Counted from the first letter of the stretch, positions 18,285 to 27,132 are shown. The stretch is DNA of 33,611 bases from Parcubacteria bacterium C7867-002 (GCA_001189105.1 LFCL01000021.1:1-33611), one strand, 5' to 3'. Made by a program: numbers and translations. The notes: generated by a model from the letters alone, not told the origin.

Positions 18285-18791
18285 CTACTTCGCTGTCCCC
18301 GAATGATCAACCGAATATTCCAAAAGCAGGGCACCACTCTCGGTTTGTCCGCAAGCCACCAGTTTCAGGTGTGCTGCCATTTCTTCATTAAATAAACGAA
18401 TACCTTTGCCAAAGACAATAGGCTCTATCGTGAGATATAGGGTATCAACCAGCTTTGCCTTCATGAACATGGTGTAGATGTGAGAGCCTCCACAAATCGC
18501 CACTTCTTTGAATCCGCGCTCCTTGAGTTCGGTGAGGAGATCGTGCGGATTTTTTTGAGTTATTTCAGCACCTTCAAATGTCTTGGATTTTGAGTAGACA
18601 ATATTTACCCGTTCTTTGAGAGGACGAGGAAGTGTGGTGTAGGTAGTTGAACCCATGACTACAACTCCAGCACGCTTGGTGAGTTCAACAAAACGACGCT
18701 TGTCTTCCTTTCCGGTCCACAAAGCAGCATGTTTTTCGTCCCGGGCAATATATCCGTCTGCGGAGACTGCGGCGATAATAAAGGTTTTCAT
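18285..18791 (-). CDS. Dihydrofolate reductase family protein (DHFR/RibD-C fold)
   Basis: IIAAVSADGYIARD, GVVVMGSTTYTTLPRPLKERVNIVYSKS, VAICGGSHIYTMFM. Confidence 0.88.
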   Translation of the reverse strand: MKTFIIAAVSADGYIARDEKHAALWTGKEDKRRFVELTKRAGVVVMGSTTYTTLPRPLKERVNIVYSKSKTFEGAEITQKNPHDLLTELKERGFKEVAICGGSHIYTMFMKAKLVDTLYLTIEPIVFGKGIRLFNEEMAAHLKLVACGQTESGALLLEYSVDHSGTAK

Positions 18792-18850
18792 ACAAGTATT
18801 GTAGCATGTCAGGTGATGTGATAAGTTAGAAGAACATTACCTAAACCATC

Positions 18851-19474
18851 ATGACCAGTAAAGGATTTTTCACTAACGGGGGTATATTCGGACAAGGATC
18901 AAATTTTAATGATCGTTTTATTGCTGATTACAAACATCTCAAGAAAATCATCGATCATTGTAAGGGAATTGGCTTAAAAATTGTTCTTACACAAGGTACA
19001 TATGACATGGTACACATTGGCCATGCTCGATATTTCGAAGAGGCAAAGAAGCACGGGGATTTGTTGGTGGTTGGGGTAGATAGCGACAAGAAGGTTCGTG
19101 CCCGTAAAGGCCCTGATCGTCCCCTTGTGCCGGAAAAAGAGCGTTTAGAAATGGTTACCCATTTGCGTCCAGTAGATATTGTTACCATTAAAGAAGTCGA
19201 TATGCCTCAGTGGGCTTTGATACGCATGATCCAACCAGATGTTCTTATTGTGACGCAGGAAACGGTAGAAAAATATGGCAAAGCAAAAATGGCCGAAATG
19301 AAAAAACTATGCGGCGAGGTGAAGATTTTGGAACCACGCGCTACAACATCCACAAGTGCCAAGATTCGCCTGATGCAACTCAAGCTTGCAAAGAGGTTCG
19401 AAAAAGCGATTGTTCCTCGGTTGGCAGATATGATCAGTGATGCATTGGGTCATACGGTACCAAAGAAAAAATAA
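18851..19474 (+). CDS. Cytidylyltransferase-like nucleotidyltransferase (RfaE2/TagD-like)
   Basis: LTQGTYDMVHIGHARYFEEAKKHGDLLVVGVDSDKKVRARKGPDRPLVPEKERLEMV. Confidence 0.85.
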   Translation: MTSKGFFTNGGIFGQGSNFNDRFIADYKHLKKIIDHCKGIGLKIVLTQGTYDMVHIGHARYFEEAKKHGDLLVVGVDSDKKVRARKGPDRPLVPEKERLEMVTHLRPVDIVTIKEVDMPQWALIRMIQPDVLIVTQETVEKYGKAKMAEMKKLCGEVKILEPRATTSTSAKIRLMQLKLAKRFEKAIVPRLADMISDALGHTVPKKK

Positions 19475-19478
19475 TATA

Positions 19479-20351
19479 GTGATAAAAAAAGAAAATAAAA
19501 ATAAAAAGATAATTATTGCCTACATACCCATTTTCCATGATGGCTACAGACATTTTTTGGGACGCCATACCGATGTTGATATAATGTACGTACTTCATAT
19601 CGATGTTATTAGTAAGTTTAGATATTTAGTGAAAGATATCAGAGCAATTCTACCAGGAATTACGCAGGTTATTGTTCAAGCTCTTAATTATTTTGAGTCT
19701 GTAAAATTAATTAAAGAAGAGGATCTTAAACAGATAGCCCTCCAAGGGCATACTATAATCATGCCTGACGAAGATGTTATGCATGAATTGAAGAATGAAT
19801 ATTTTCCAAATGCAAATGTGATTTTTGATACGACCTTTTTGAGGTGGGATAAGAATAATTCTCTCAGTAAAAAAGAAGTTGCATTCGATGGGATTGTTTC
19901 AGTTAAGGAAAAGGATAAAACTATAATCACGGAACTTACCAAGCTTGCGGAAAAAAGTTCAGATTGGTGGAGGCAAGTCGGTGCGGCTGTAGTAAAAGAT
20001 AATAAGGTTATTTTGAAAGCGTATAATCATCACGTACCTTCTGATATGGCACCATATATATATGGTGATCCTCGAGCAAATTTTAATAAAGGCATACATG
20101 TTGAACTTTCATCTGCTATTCATGCCGAAGCTAGTCTTATTGCGGAGGCCGCCTCAAAAGGTGTTTCATTGGAAGGGACTTCGATGTATGTTACAACTTT
20201 CCCATGTCCTTCATGTGCCAAATTGATTGCATATGCAGGCATTAAAAAAATTTATTATGCAGAAGGGTATTCAATGTTAGATGGAGAGAGTGTATTAAAA
20301 GAGAGGGGAGTTGAATTATTTTTTGTTGACACAAAAAGTGGTACAGAGTAG
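19479..20351 (+). CDS. Cytidine/deoxycytidylate deaminase-fold protein with extra N-terminal domain
   Basis: IHAEASLIAEA and TTFPCPSCAKLIAYAGI zinc motifs; about 150-aa N-terminal extension. GTG start preferred. Confidence 0.82.
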   Translation: MIKKENKNKKIIIAYIPIFHDGYRHFLGRHTDVDIMYVLHIDVISKFRYLVKDIRAILPGITQVIVQALNYFESVKLIKEEDLKQIALQGHTIIMPDEDVMHELKNEYFPNANVIFDTTFLRWDKNNSLSKKEVAFDGIVSVKEKDKTIITELTKLAEKSSDWWRQVGAAVVKDNKVILKAYNHHVPSDMAPYIYGDPRANFNKGIHVELSSAIHAEASLIAEAASKGVSLEGTSMYVTTFPCPSCAKLIAYAGIKKIYYAEGYSMLDGESVLKERGVELFFVDTKSGTE

Positions 20352-20403
20352 CCTATATTTGAAGTAGAACATTTCACAATTCAACCGTAGAGAAAGGTTT
20401 TTA

Positions 20404-20989
20404 ATGGACACTATTGAACAGGCGACCCAAGCCGTATATACACAATTAAAAGTTCCTGGTGTGAATCAGGATGATATATGGCAATTATTCAATGTCAGTA
20501 ATTGGGACTATTACTGTCTGAAAGTCTCTCAATTGCAATCGGGTGTATGTCCCTTTTGTACACCGGATCCGGAAATAAACGAACTGGTGACAAGGAATTC
20601 TTCCTGGAATGCTTATCGTAACAAGATCGCTCCGCGAAAAGGACAGGAACATCAATGGGTTGTTGTTCTTCGGCGCCACGCGCTGCTCCATGAAAGAGTA
20701 TCGCCTCTCTGGTTGTGCATGGGTCATTCGTGATGGGGATGCGGTGCATAATGCTAAAAGTGTTCCGCATCTGCACGTCAATATCCATGTACCCACAGGG
20801 ATTGATGATGTCGAGATTACCATCGGTAAATCGCTTGAGAGCATGAAGACTAAGTTACCCGTTCTGCAGGCTTTCGAAAAAATGAGGCTCCTAAAGTTAG
20901 AGGGTCACCCAAACCCTCTTGAAGCTCTGGTGCCTGAGGAGGTCGCTTTGGTAGCCAATAGAATGGGTCCACCCAAGACTGCCAAGTGA
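20404..20989 (+). pseudogene. HIT-family protein split by an out-of-frame internal loss
   Basis: Frame 1: CPFCTPDPEINELVTRNSSWNAYRNKIAPRKGQEHQWVVVLRRHALLHE; frame 2: EYRLSGCAWVIRDGDAVHNAKSVPHLHVNIHVPTG (HxHxH). Frame switches near 20690. Confidence 0.75.
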
Positions 20990-21006
20990 GTACCGTTTTT
21001 TTCAAT

Positions 21007-21039
21007 TAGACGCTTTGATGTAATGTCAGAGCGTTTTTT
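21007..21039 (+). terminator. Intrinsic terminator
   Basis: ACGCTTTGA-tgtaatg-TCAGAGCGT + TTTTT. Confidence 0.75.
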
Positions 21040-21526
21040 AGTGGATTTTAGATTTTTCAGTCTTCTTGTAACTTTTAGGTTGACCAAATTTAAATCTCCA
21101 CGCTTCTTCTGGTCCTAATGTTTCAAGATTTGGTTCTATCAGATGGGCGTGTATGTGTAGAACTGTAGAACCGTAGTTACCGTGTTCAGAAGAGCCAAAA
21201 CGCATTGCTACACCGCCACCCGTCATACCTCTTTCTTTAGTTGCTTCTGCAAACATTTCAAACAGCTCTTTTCCGGCTTCAGGATCCAATTCAGAAAGAT
21301 GTTCTACATGCGTTTTGTGAATTGCGAGCATCTGATGTTTTATGTGCTCATAAGGCCATTGATTATCGGTAAGAATCCAAAACTTTCCCTCTTTGAGAAT
21401 GGGATTTTTGTGATATTTTTCGATATTTTCTCGACAGAAAGGACGAATCTGTTCCATGACAGCACGTTGATCTGCGCGGCGAATAGTTGAGATATTGATG
21501 AATCTGTTTTTTGGATCTTCAGCCAT
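21038..21526 (-). CDS. HIT-family hydrolase
   Basis: HQMLAIHKTHVEHLSEL, GGGVAMRFGSSEHGNYGSTVLHIHAHLIEP. Confidence 0.88.
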   Translation of the reverse strand: MAEDPKNRFINISTIRRADQRAVMEQIRPFCRENIEKYHKNPILKEGKFWILTDNQWPYEHIKHQMLAIHKTHVEHLSELDPEAGKELFEMFAEATKERGMTGGGVAMRFGSSEHGNYGSTVLHIHAHLIEPNLETLGPEEAWRFKFGQPKSYKKTEKSKIH

Positions 21527-21528
21527 AT

Positions 21529-22440
21529 TTATATTGCAACCGGAATACCTTTGATTCCAGGATGGGGGTTGTAATCTTCGAGAGTAAAATGATCTTTTCT
21601 AAAATCAAAAAAGTTCTTAACTGACGTATCAATTTTCATAGTTGCAAATGGTCTGGCTTCACGTGCGAGCATTGTTTCTACTGCAGGAATTTGATCCACA
21701 AAGATATGGGCATCCGAGAAACTATGAATAAATTCGTACGGAATAGTATTGGTAACTTGGGCAACCATCATGAGGAGAGCGGCATATTGAACCATGTTGG
21801 AGGGGACACCTACAGGAACATCTCCTGAACGTTGGAACATGTGAAGCGTGAGTTTATTGTCCAATACGCGGAAATGAATCCAGCCATGACACGGACACAC
21901 CACCACCTTTTGTTGTTTGCCAGTTCCACGAATAATGTATTGAGGAATCCAAGGAGTTATGAAATGAGTTTTGAGATGAGGAAATTCTTTGATCTGTTCA
22001 ATAATATTTTGGAATTGATTGTAAGGTTTACCTTCGGCAGTGGGGAAGTCATGGAAAGCTGCTCCGTATGATCCGGGTCCAAGGTCACCTGTTTCCAGAC
22101 CGCGCTTTTTACACTTTTCTTCAGTGACCCACGAGCTCCACCAATGACACCCAAATTCTTCCAATCCTTTTTGGGTTCGAACTCCATTTGCAAACGCACA
22201 AATCTCACCAATCGCTTGTTGCCACACAGTAACAGGTAAACGATCTGACTCTTTTGGTGCCATGTTACGTTCGTTGATGATAGGGAATCCATTTTCCAAT
22301 TTGAAACGAATAGGGGCAGGAGCGATGAGACTTATAGTGTCTACTCCTTGTTGACTGTTAGATCGCTCGCCCTTTTCCAGGATGTCTCTCAGTAATCGTT
22401 GGTACTGACTATCAGGTGTTCGTTGGTCAATAGTTTTCAT
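21529..22440 (-). CDS. thyA: Thymidylate synthase (ThyA-type, divergent)
   Basis: ENGFPIINERNM, GDLGPGSYGAAFHDF, VVCPCHGWIHFRVLDNKLTLHMFQRSGDVPVGVPSNMVQYAALLMMVAQ, DAHIFVDQ. Confidence 0.88.
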   Translation of the reverse strand: MKTIDQRTPDSQYQRLLRDILEKGERSNSQQGVDTISLIAPAPIRFKLENGFPIINERNMAPKESDRLPVTVWQQAIGEICAFANGVRTQKGLEEFGCHWWSSWVTEEKCKKRGLETGDLGPGSYGAAFHDFPTAEGKPYNQFQNIIEQIKEFPHLKTHFITPWIPQYIIRGTGKQQKVVVCPCHGWIHFRVLDNKLTLHMFQRSGDVPVGVPSNMVQYAALLMMVAQVTNTIPYEFIHSFSDAHIFVDQIPAVETMLAREARPFATMKIDTSVKNFFDFRKDHFTLEDYNPHPGIKGIPVAI

Positions 22441-22492
22441 GCCACAAATATATCATTTTTATATCGCATTGTCGTGATAAGATACAATCACT

Positions 22493-22915
22493 TTGGATCT
22501 CAAAATTAAGAAAATTGATTCCAGTGCCAAACTTCCTCAGCGAGCACATTCATATGATGCTGGTATAGACATTTTTTCCTTGGAACGAACCGTTGTCTCA
22601 CCGGGAAAACGGGTGGCCATAAGAACAGGTATATCACTTGAAATTCCTGAAGGGTACGTGGGTTTGGTGTGGGACAAGAGCGGGATTGCTATCACAGAAG
22701 GCCTTAAAACTCTGGGCGGGGTAATTGATTCGGCGTATAGGGGAGAGTTACTCATTGGAATGGTAAACCTCGGTAGTACTGAGTATGTATTCGAAAAAGG
22801 TCACAAAGTAGCACAATTGCTTATTCAAAAAATTGAATTGATGGATATTACCGAAGTCGAAAGTCTTTCAGGTACCACTCGGGGAGCAAAAGGCTTTGGA
22901 AGTAGTGGAAAATAA
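22493..22915 (+). CDS. dut: dUTP diphosphatase (TTG start)
   Basis: SYDAGIDIFS, WDKSGIAITEGLKTLGGVIDSAYRGELLIGMVNLG, KGHKVAQLLIQKI, TTRGAKGFGSSGK. Confidence 0.95.
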   Translation: MDLKIKKIDSSAKLPQRAHSYDAGIDIFSLERTVVSPGKRVAIRTGISLEIPEGYVGLVWDKSGIAITEGLKTLGGVIDSAYRGELLIGMVNLGSTEYVFEKGHKVAQLLIQKIELMDITEVESLSGTTRGAKGFGSSGK

Positions 22916-23004
22916 CCCTTGTGTAAAGGCAGACCTCGCCTAATTCTGGGGATAAACCTCTGGATAACCTGTTGACGGAATGGGGATAGGATGAGGCTCA
23001 ATGC

Positions 23005-23033
23005 TTGATTTTAACGGCAGTATTTGGTCTAAT
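23005..23033 (+). promoter_or_regulatory. Promoter for candidate ncRNA 1
   Basis: TTGATT - 17 nt - TCTAAT; predicted start about 23040, where the first stem begins. Confidence 0.6.
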
Positions 23034-23039
23034 TGTCGT

Positions 23040-23375
23040 TAGTGGGCTGGTGGGGATGGAACGTATAGGGCACTGAGGTCACCTTCCCCTGTGGCACAGG
23101 CCTCTTCCGTGAAGTTACCTGCCAGTCCACTCGATCTTTTGATAATGTAAAGTTTCGGTACCCAGATTGATTACTATGAATCTTGAGGCCGGCCCAATGA
23201 CTGATGGTTGGCTTCGAATCTTCAAGATCATCCTCTGATCGCGTTAAAGGTTCATGTGTGCTACCAACACTCAATCTGGGTACCCTTTATTTTCCTGATC
23301 TGCCTGGTTTTCTTGTTTTGTACCAGCTATCAGGTTCCTCGACCCGTCACATCGTGCATGTGTGATGGGTCTTTT
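23040..23375 (+). ncRNA. Candidate structured ncRNA (~335 nt), family not recognised
   Basis: Stems AGTGGGCTGG (23041-23050)/CCAGTCCACT (23122-23131), GGTACCCAGATTGA (23157-23170)/TCAATCTGGGTACC (23271-23284), CCTGAT..CTGGT/ACCAG..ATCAGG (23294-23334), then terminator. Confidence 0.7.
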
Positions 23376-23380
23376 CTTTT
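23341..23380 (+). terminator. Intrinsic terminator of candidate ncRNA 1
   Basis: GACCCGTCACA-tcgtgcatg-TGTGATGGGTC + TTTTCTTTT. Confidence 0.85.
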
Positions 23381-23442
23381 CTATTCTATATGTACGAGAA
23401 AAACCCTAGGCCTACTCGAGGGCTAATGATACAATGCAGGCC

Positions 23443-24657
23443 ATGAAAGATATCCAGGTAAAGAAATTAATCGATGCCGAGAAGAAACGCCAAAAGAGTG
23501 TTATCAATCTGATTGCTTCGGAAAACATCGTGTCAAAAGATGTGTTGGAAGCTCTGGGTACCGAACTGACGAATAAGTATGCCGAAGGATATCCAGGTAA
23601 GCGATATTACGGAGGAAACGAGGTTGTCGATAAGATTGAGACTCTTGCCCAAGATCGTGCACGTAAACTATTTGGTCTGAATGCTTCTCGCTGGCATGTA
23701 AATGTTCAGGCTCTCTCTGGTTCACCGGCCAATCTTGCCGTATATCTTGCGCTCATTCCGCTCGGAGGAAAAATTATGGGCATGTCACTCGATAATGGGG
23801 GACATTTGACGCATGGTCACAAAGTTTCGATGACAGGCAAAGCGTGGAAGCAGATTCCTTTTGGAGTTGATCCGAAAACCGAGACGATTGATTACGTTGA
23901 TCTCAAAGCAAAAGCGCTGACCGAAAAGCCAGATATTATTGTCGGAGGATTTACGGCGTATCCTCGGATTGTTGATTTCAAAAAATTACGTGCAATCGCC
24001 GACGCGTGCGGCGCGATACTGATGGTTGATATGTCTCACTTTGCAGGATTGGTTGCAGGAAAAGCATATCCATCTCCCTTTGAATATGCTGACGTAGTGA
24101 CGACTACGGTACACAAGACACTTCGTGGTCCACGTAGCGCACTGATTTTTTCACGATTGGATAAGACGATTACCAATCAAAAGGGGGTAGCGCACTCTTT
24201 TTCAGAATTAATTGATAAGGCAGTTTTTCCAGGACTCCAGGGTGGGCCACACCTCAACCAAGTTGCTGCGGTCGCCGTAGCTCTCAAAGAAGCCGCAAGT
24301 CCGGCTTTCAAAAAATATGCAGTGCAGGTCATCAAAAATGCCGCAGCTCTTGCGGATGAATTGAAAAAGTTGGGCTGGAGAATCATTTCCGGAGGGACTG
24401 ATAGTCACTTGATATTGATGGATACCTGGAGTCCGCCAGTTGGCGGAGGTGTAGGTCTCGGTGGTAAAGAGGCGAGCGATCGCTTGGAAAAAGCCGGCAT
24501 CATTGTCAATAAAAATACGATTCCCGGTGAGACGCGAAGTCCTGTTGATCCTTCAGGTATTCGTTTGGGTACGGCCGCAGAGACAACTCGGGGTAAAAAA
24601 GAAAAAGATTTCAGAAAGATTGCTCAGAGGATCGATGTGGTGTTGCGAAAGAAGTAA
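23443..24657 (+). CDS. glyA: Serine hydroxymethyltransferase
   Basis: NLIASENIVSKDVLEALGTELTNKYAEGYPGKRYYGG, MVDMSHFAGLVAGKAYPSPFEYADVVTTTVHKTLRGPRSALI. Confidence 0.96.
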   Translation: MKDIQVKKLIDAEKKRQKSVINLIASENIVSKDVLEALGTELTNKYAEGYPGKRYYGGNEVVDKIETLAQDRARKLFGLNASRWHVNVQALSGSPANLAVYLALIPLGGKIMGMSLDNGGHLTHGHKVSMTGKAWKQIPFGVDPKTETIDYVDLKAKALTEKPDIIVGGFTAYPRIVDFKKLRAIADACGAILMVDMSHFAGLVAGKAYPSPFEYADVVTTTVHKTLRGPRSALIFSRLDKTITNQKGVAHSFSELIDKAVFPGLQGGPHLNQVAAVAVALKEAASPAFKKYAVQVIKNAAALADELKKLGWRIISGGTDSHLILMDTWSPPVGGGVGLGGKEASDRLEKAGIIVNKNTIPGETRSPVDPSGIRLGTAAETTRGKKEKDFRKIAQRIDVVLRKK

Positions 24658-24668
24658 CCATATAAAAA

Positions 24669-24692
24669 AGCCGCTCCGATGTTCATCGGAGC
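24669..24692 (-). terminator. Intrinsic terminator for the minus-strand gene 24710-25228
   Basis: CCGCTCCGAT-GTTC-ATCGGAGCGG; T6 run on the minus strand. Confidence 0.8.
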
Positions 24693-24709
24693 GGATAAGA
24701 TTACAAAAC

Positions 24710-25228
24710 TTATTGTCGGAACGCAGGTTCCGTACTCACGGTGCGCTCGGGAAATGAATCACCGGTCGGTGACGGTTTCTCCGCTTTACTTTGCTCGAGC
24801 TCTTGGGGAGATTGTGGCTCGATAGCCTCACCAACGCAGCCGCGTAGATCAAACTCCAGTCTTCGAATCGGTGCATTAGTTCCCGAGAGGCGTCCCTTTG
24901 GTTGGATCGCGACATGAAGACAGCCATTTATATGTCGCACAAAAGATGTTGCCATGCCCGAGAAGCCGCTGGTTTTGTCGGTGACCTGTGTACCGAGAAT
25001 GTTGACAGGAACGTCAACCTCTTCGAAAACCCCATCAGGGAGTTCCAGGCGCGCTTGTTCGATGGGCATCTTGTCGATCGGTCTGCCATCTGTGGGATTG
25101 AGGCCTTGTGGTTGAAACAAGTAGTCGATTCTGCGGTCCATATCCAAACACCAATGTGTCAGGGTTCCTTGGAGGCCGGTGGCCTTGTCGGTACAAACGG
25201 TACCAAGCTTAATCACTCGTATTTGCAT
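24710..25228 (-). CDS. Hypothetical protein with two tandem copies of a ~50-aa domain
   Basis: VIKLGTVCTDKATGLQGTLTHW...YLFQPQGL and VNILGTQVTDKTSGFSGMATSF...VAIQPKGR are internally similar. Confidence 0.7.
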   Translation of the reverse strand: MQIRVIKLGTVCTDKATGLQGTLTHWCLDMDRRIDYLFQPQGLNPTDGRPIDKMPIEQARLELPDGVFEEVDVPVNILGTQVTDKTSGFSGMATSFVRHINGCLHVAIQPKGRLSGTNAPIRRLEFDLRGCVGEAIEPQSPQELEQSKAEKPSPTGDSFPERTVSTEPAFRQ

Positions 25229-25353
25229 AATGTGATAACGGTGCGTATGAGGTTATTGTTGAGAACTGGTCTATAGTCCAAAAAATACAATTACATTATT
25301 TATACAAAGAGTCAAGTAACAGAAAAATAAGGTTTTCTGTTACAATCACCTGC

Positions 25354-27090
25354 ATGGATGTATATAAGAAACTCATCGCAAGTCTCATCGAAGTTACCAC
25401 AAGGATAGGCCTCGGGGTCGACGCATCATCTCTCCGTCTCGATTATCCAGAAAATCCAGAACATGGTGACTATTCCACGAACGTGGCGTTGGCATATGCC
25501 AAAAAGGCTGGAACCAACCCTCGCGCTCTGGCAGAAAAGATCGTCGAAGAATTTACCAAGAATCAGCCCGATTTTATCGAATCAGTCAGTATCGCTGGTC
25601 CTGGTTTTATTAATTTCAAAATCAAGGATCACGTATTTGTAGAAAACAATATCAGCATTGCCCAGGGTGGGGCAAAATACGGATGGACATCAGAGGATGC
25701 TGGCAAACAGGTCATGGTTGAATACACCGACCCAAATCCGTTCAAGGTTTTTCATATTGGTCACCTCATGTCCAATGCAGTTGGCGAGTCTATTTCTCGA
25801 TTGATCCAATCTTCCGGTGCTGAGGTTGTTCGCGCCTGTTATCAAGGAGATGTAGGTTTGCATGTGGCGAAGACGATCTGGGCGATGAGTCACAAGATGC
25901 AAGAATCGGGATTCAAGATTCAAGAGGGCGCAACAATCAAAGAAAAAGTTCAATTTTTAGGAGAGATGTATGTGAAAGGTTCTCAAGCATATGAAGATAA
26001 TGCTGATGCACAAAAAGAGATTGCGGCGATCAATAAGCAGATTTTTGAAAAATCAGATCCGGCTATTAATGAGCTGTATCAAGCAGGAAGGAAGTGGAGT
26101 CTGGAATATTTTGATAGTATCTATGCCCGCCTCGGAACGAAGTTCAACACCTTCTTTTTTGAAAGTGAAGTTGCAGATTTGGGTATCAGTATTGTTAAAC
26201 AGTTTCTTGGTCAGGTCTTTCAGGAAAGTGAAGGTGCAACTGTGTTCAAAGGAGAAGATCATGGAGTTCACACACGCGTATTCATTACTTCGAATGGATT
26301 ACCAACCTATGAGACCAAAGAATTGGGTTTGAATACCGAGAAATTTAAGAAATATCCGAAGCTAGATCAGTCGGTGATTATCACTGCCAATGAGCAAAGT
26401 GATTATTTCAAAGTGCTGCTCAAAGTTTTTTCTTTGGTCAATCCTGCAATTGCCGAGAAAACGAAACATATGAGTCATGGGATCCTGCGTTTTGCTTCAG
26501 GCAAAATGTCTTCTCGAAAAGGGAATATTATTTCTGCTGAGTCGCTCATCGATGATATCAAGTCCTTGGTTCAAGAAAAGATTGCTGGTCGTGAATTTAC
26601 TCCAGCCGAAGCAGATGAAGTAACGGATGAGATTGCTATTGCAGCTATCAAGTACACGATTCTTCGTCAGTCGATCGGTAGCGATGTGATATTCGATTCA
26701 GCTACCTCAGTCTCCTTTGAAGGGGATTCTGGTCCGTATCTCCAGTATTCAGCTGTACGTGCTGCAGCAGTGTTGGAAAAAGCAAAGAGTGAAGGAATCG
26801 AAATGACTTCGACTGTTCCAGCCTCAAACACTTCAGTTTCTCATTTGGAAAAATTACTGACTCGTTTTCCTGACATCATCCATCGCGCCCGCAGTGAATT
26901 TGCTCCACAGCAAGTAGCAGGGTATCTCATAGCACTCTCGAGTGCCTTCAATGGTTTCTACGCTTCGCATATTATTGTTGATAAAAAAGATCCACTCTCA
27001 TCGTATCGTGTCGCAGTCACCAAAGCGTTTCTCACCACCATGACAAATGGGTTGTGGATTTTGGGAATAAAGGTGCCAAGGAGGATGTAA
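25354..27090 (+). CDS. argS: Arginine--tRNA ligase
   Basis: VEYTDPNPFKVFHIGHLMSNAVGESISRL, GILRFASGKMSSRKGNII, DALR-type C-terminal domain. Confidence 0.96.
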   Translation: MDVYKKLIASLIEVTTRIGLGVDASSLRLDYPENPEHGDYSTNVALAYAKKAGTNPRALAEKIVEEFTKNQPDFIESVSIAGPGFINFKIKDHVFVENNISIAQGGAKYGWTSEDAGKQVMVEYTDPNPFKVFHIGHLMSNAVGESISRLIQSSGAEVVRACYQGDVGLHVAKTIWAMSHKMQESGFKIQEGATIKEKVQFLGEMYVKGSQAYEDNADAQKEIAAINKQIFEKSDPAINELYQAGRKWSLEYFDSIYARLGTKFNTFFFESEVADLGISIVKQFLGQVFQESEGATVFKGEDHGVHTRVFITSNGLPTYETKELGLNTEKFKKYPKLDQSVIITANEQSDYFKVLLKVFSLVNPAIAEKTKHMSHGILRFASGKMSSRKGNIISAESLIDDIKSLVQEKIAGREFTPAEADEVTDEIAIAAIKYTILRQSIGSDVIFDSATSVSFEGDSGPYLQYSAVRAAAVLEKAKSEGIEMTSTVPASNTSVSHLEKLLTRFPDIIHRARSEFAPQQVAGYLIALSSAFNGFYASHIIVDKKDPLSSYRVAVTKAFLTTMTNGLWILGIKVPRRM

Positions 27091-27091
27091 A

Positions 27092-27118
27092 AACCCGCAC
27101 TATATTTCAAGTGCGGGT
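27092..27118 (-). terminator. Intrinsic terminator for the small minus-strand ORF
   Basis: ACCCGCACT-ATATTTCA-AGTGCGGGT with T5 on the minus strand. Confidence 0.75.
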
Positions 27119-27132
27119 GGTATTGAAGAGCT

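Noticed and set aside
23029-23274. 81-aa minus ORF
   Set aside because: Lies within the structured ncRNA candidate; no family resemblance and no start signals.
23040-23375. RNase P RNA or tmRNA assignment
   Set aside because: AATGACTG resembles a piece of RNase P but the diagnostic GAGGAAAGTCC and ACAGAA-type blocks, and tmRNA ends, were not found; left unassigned.
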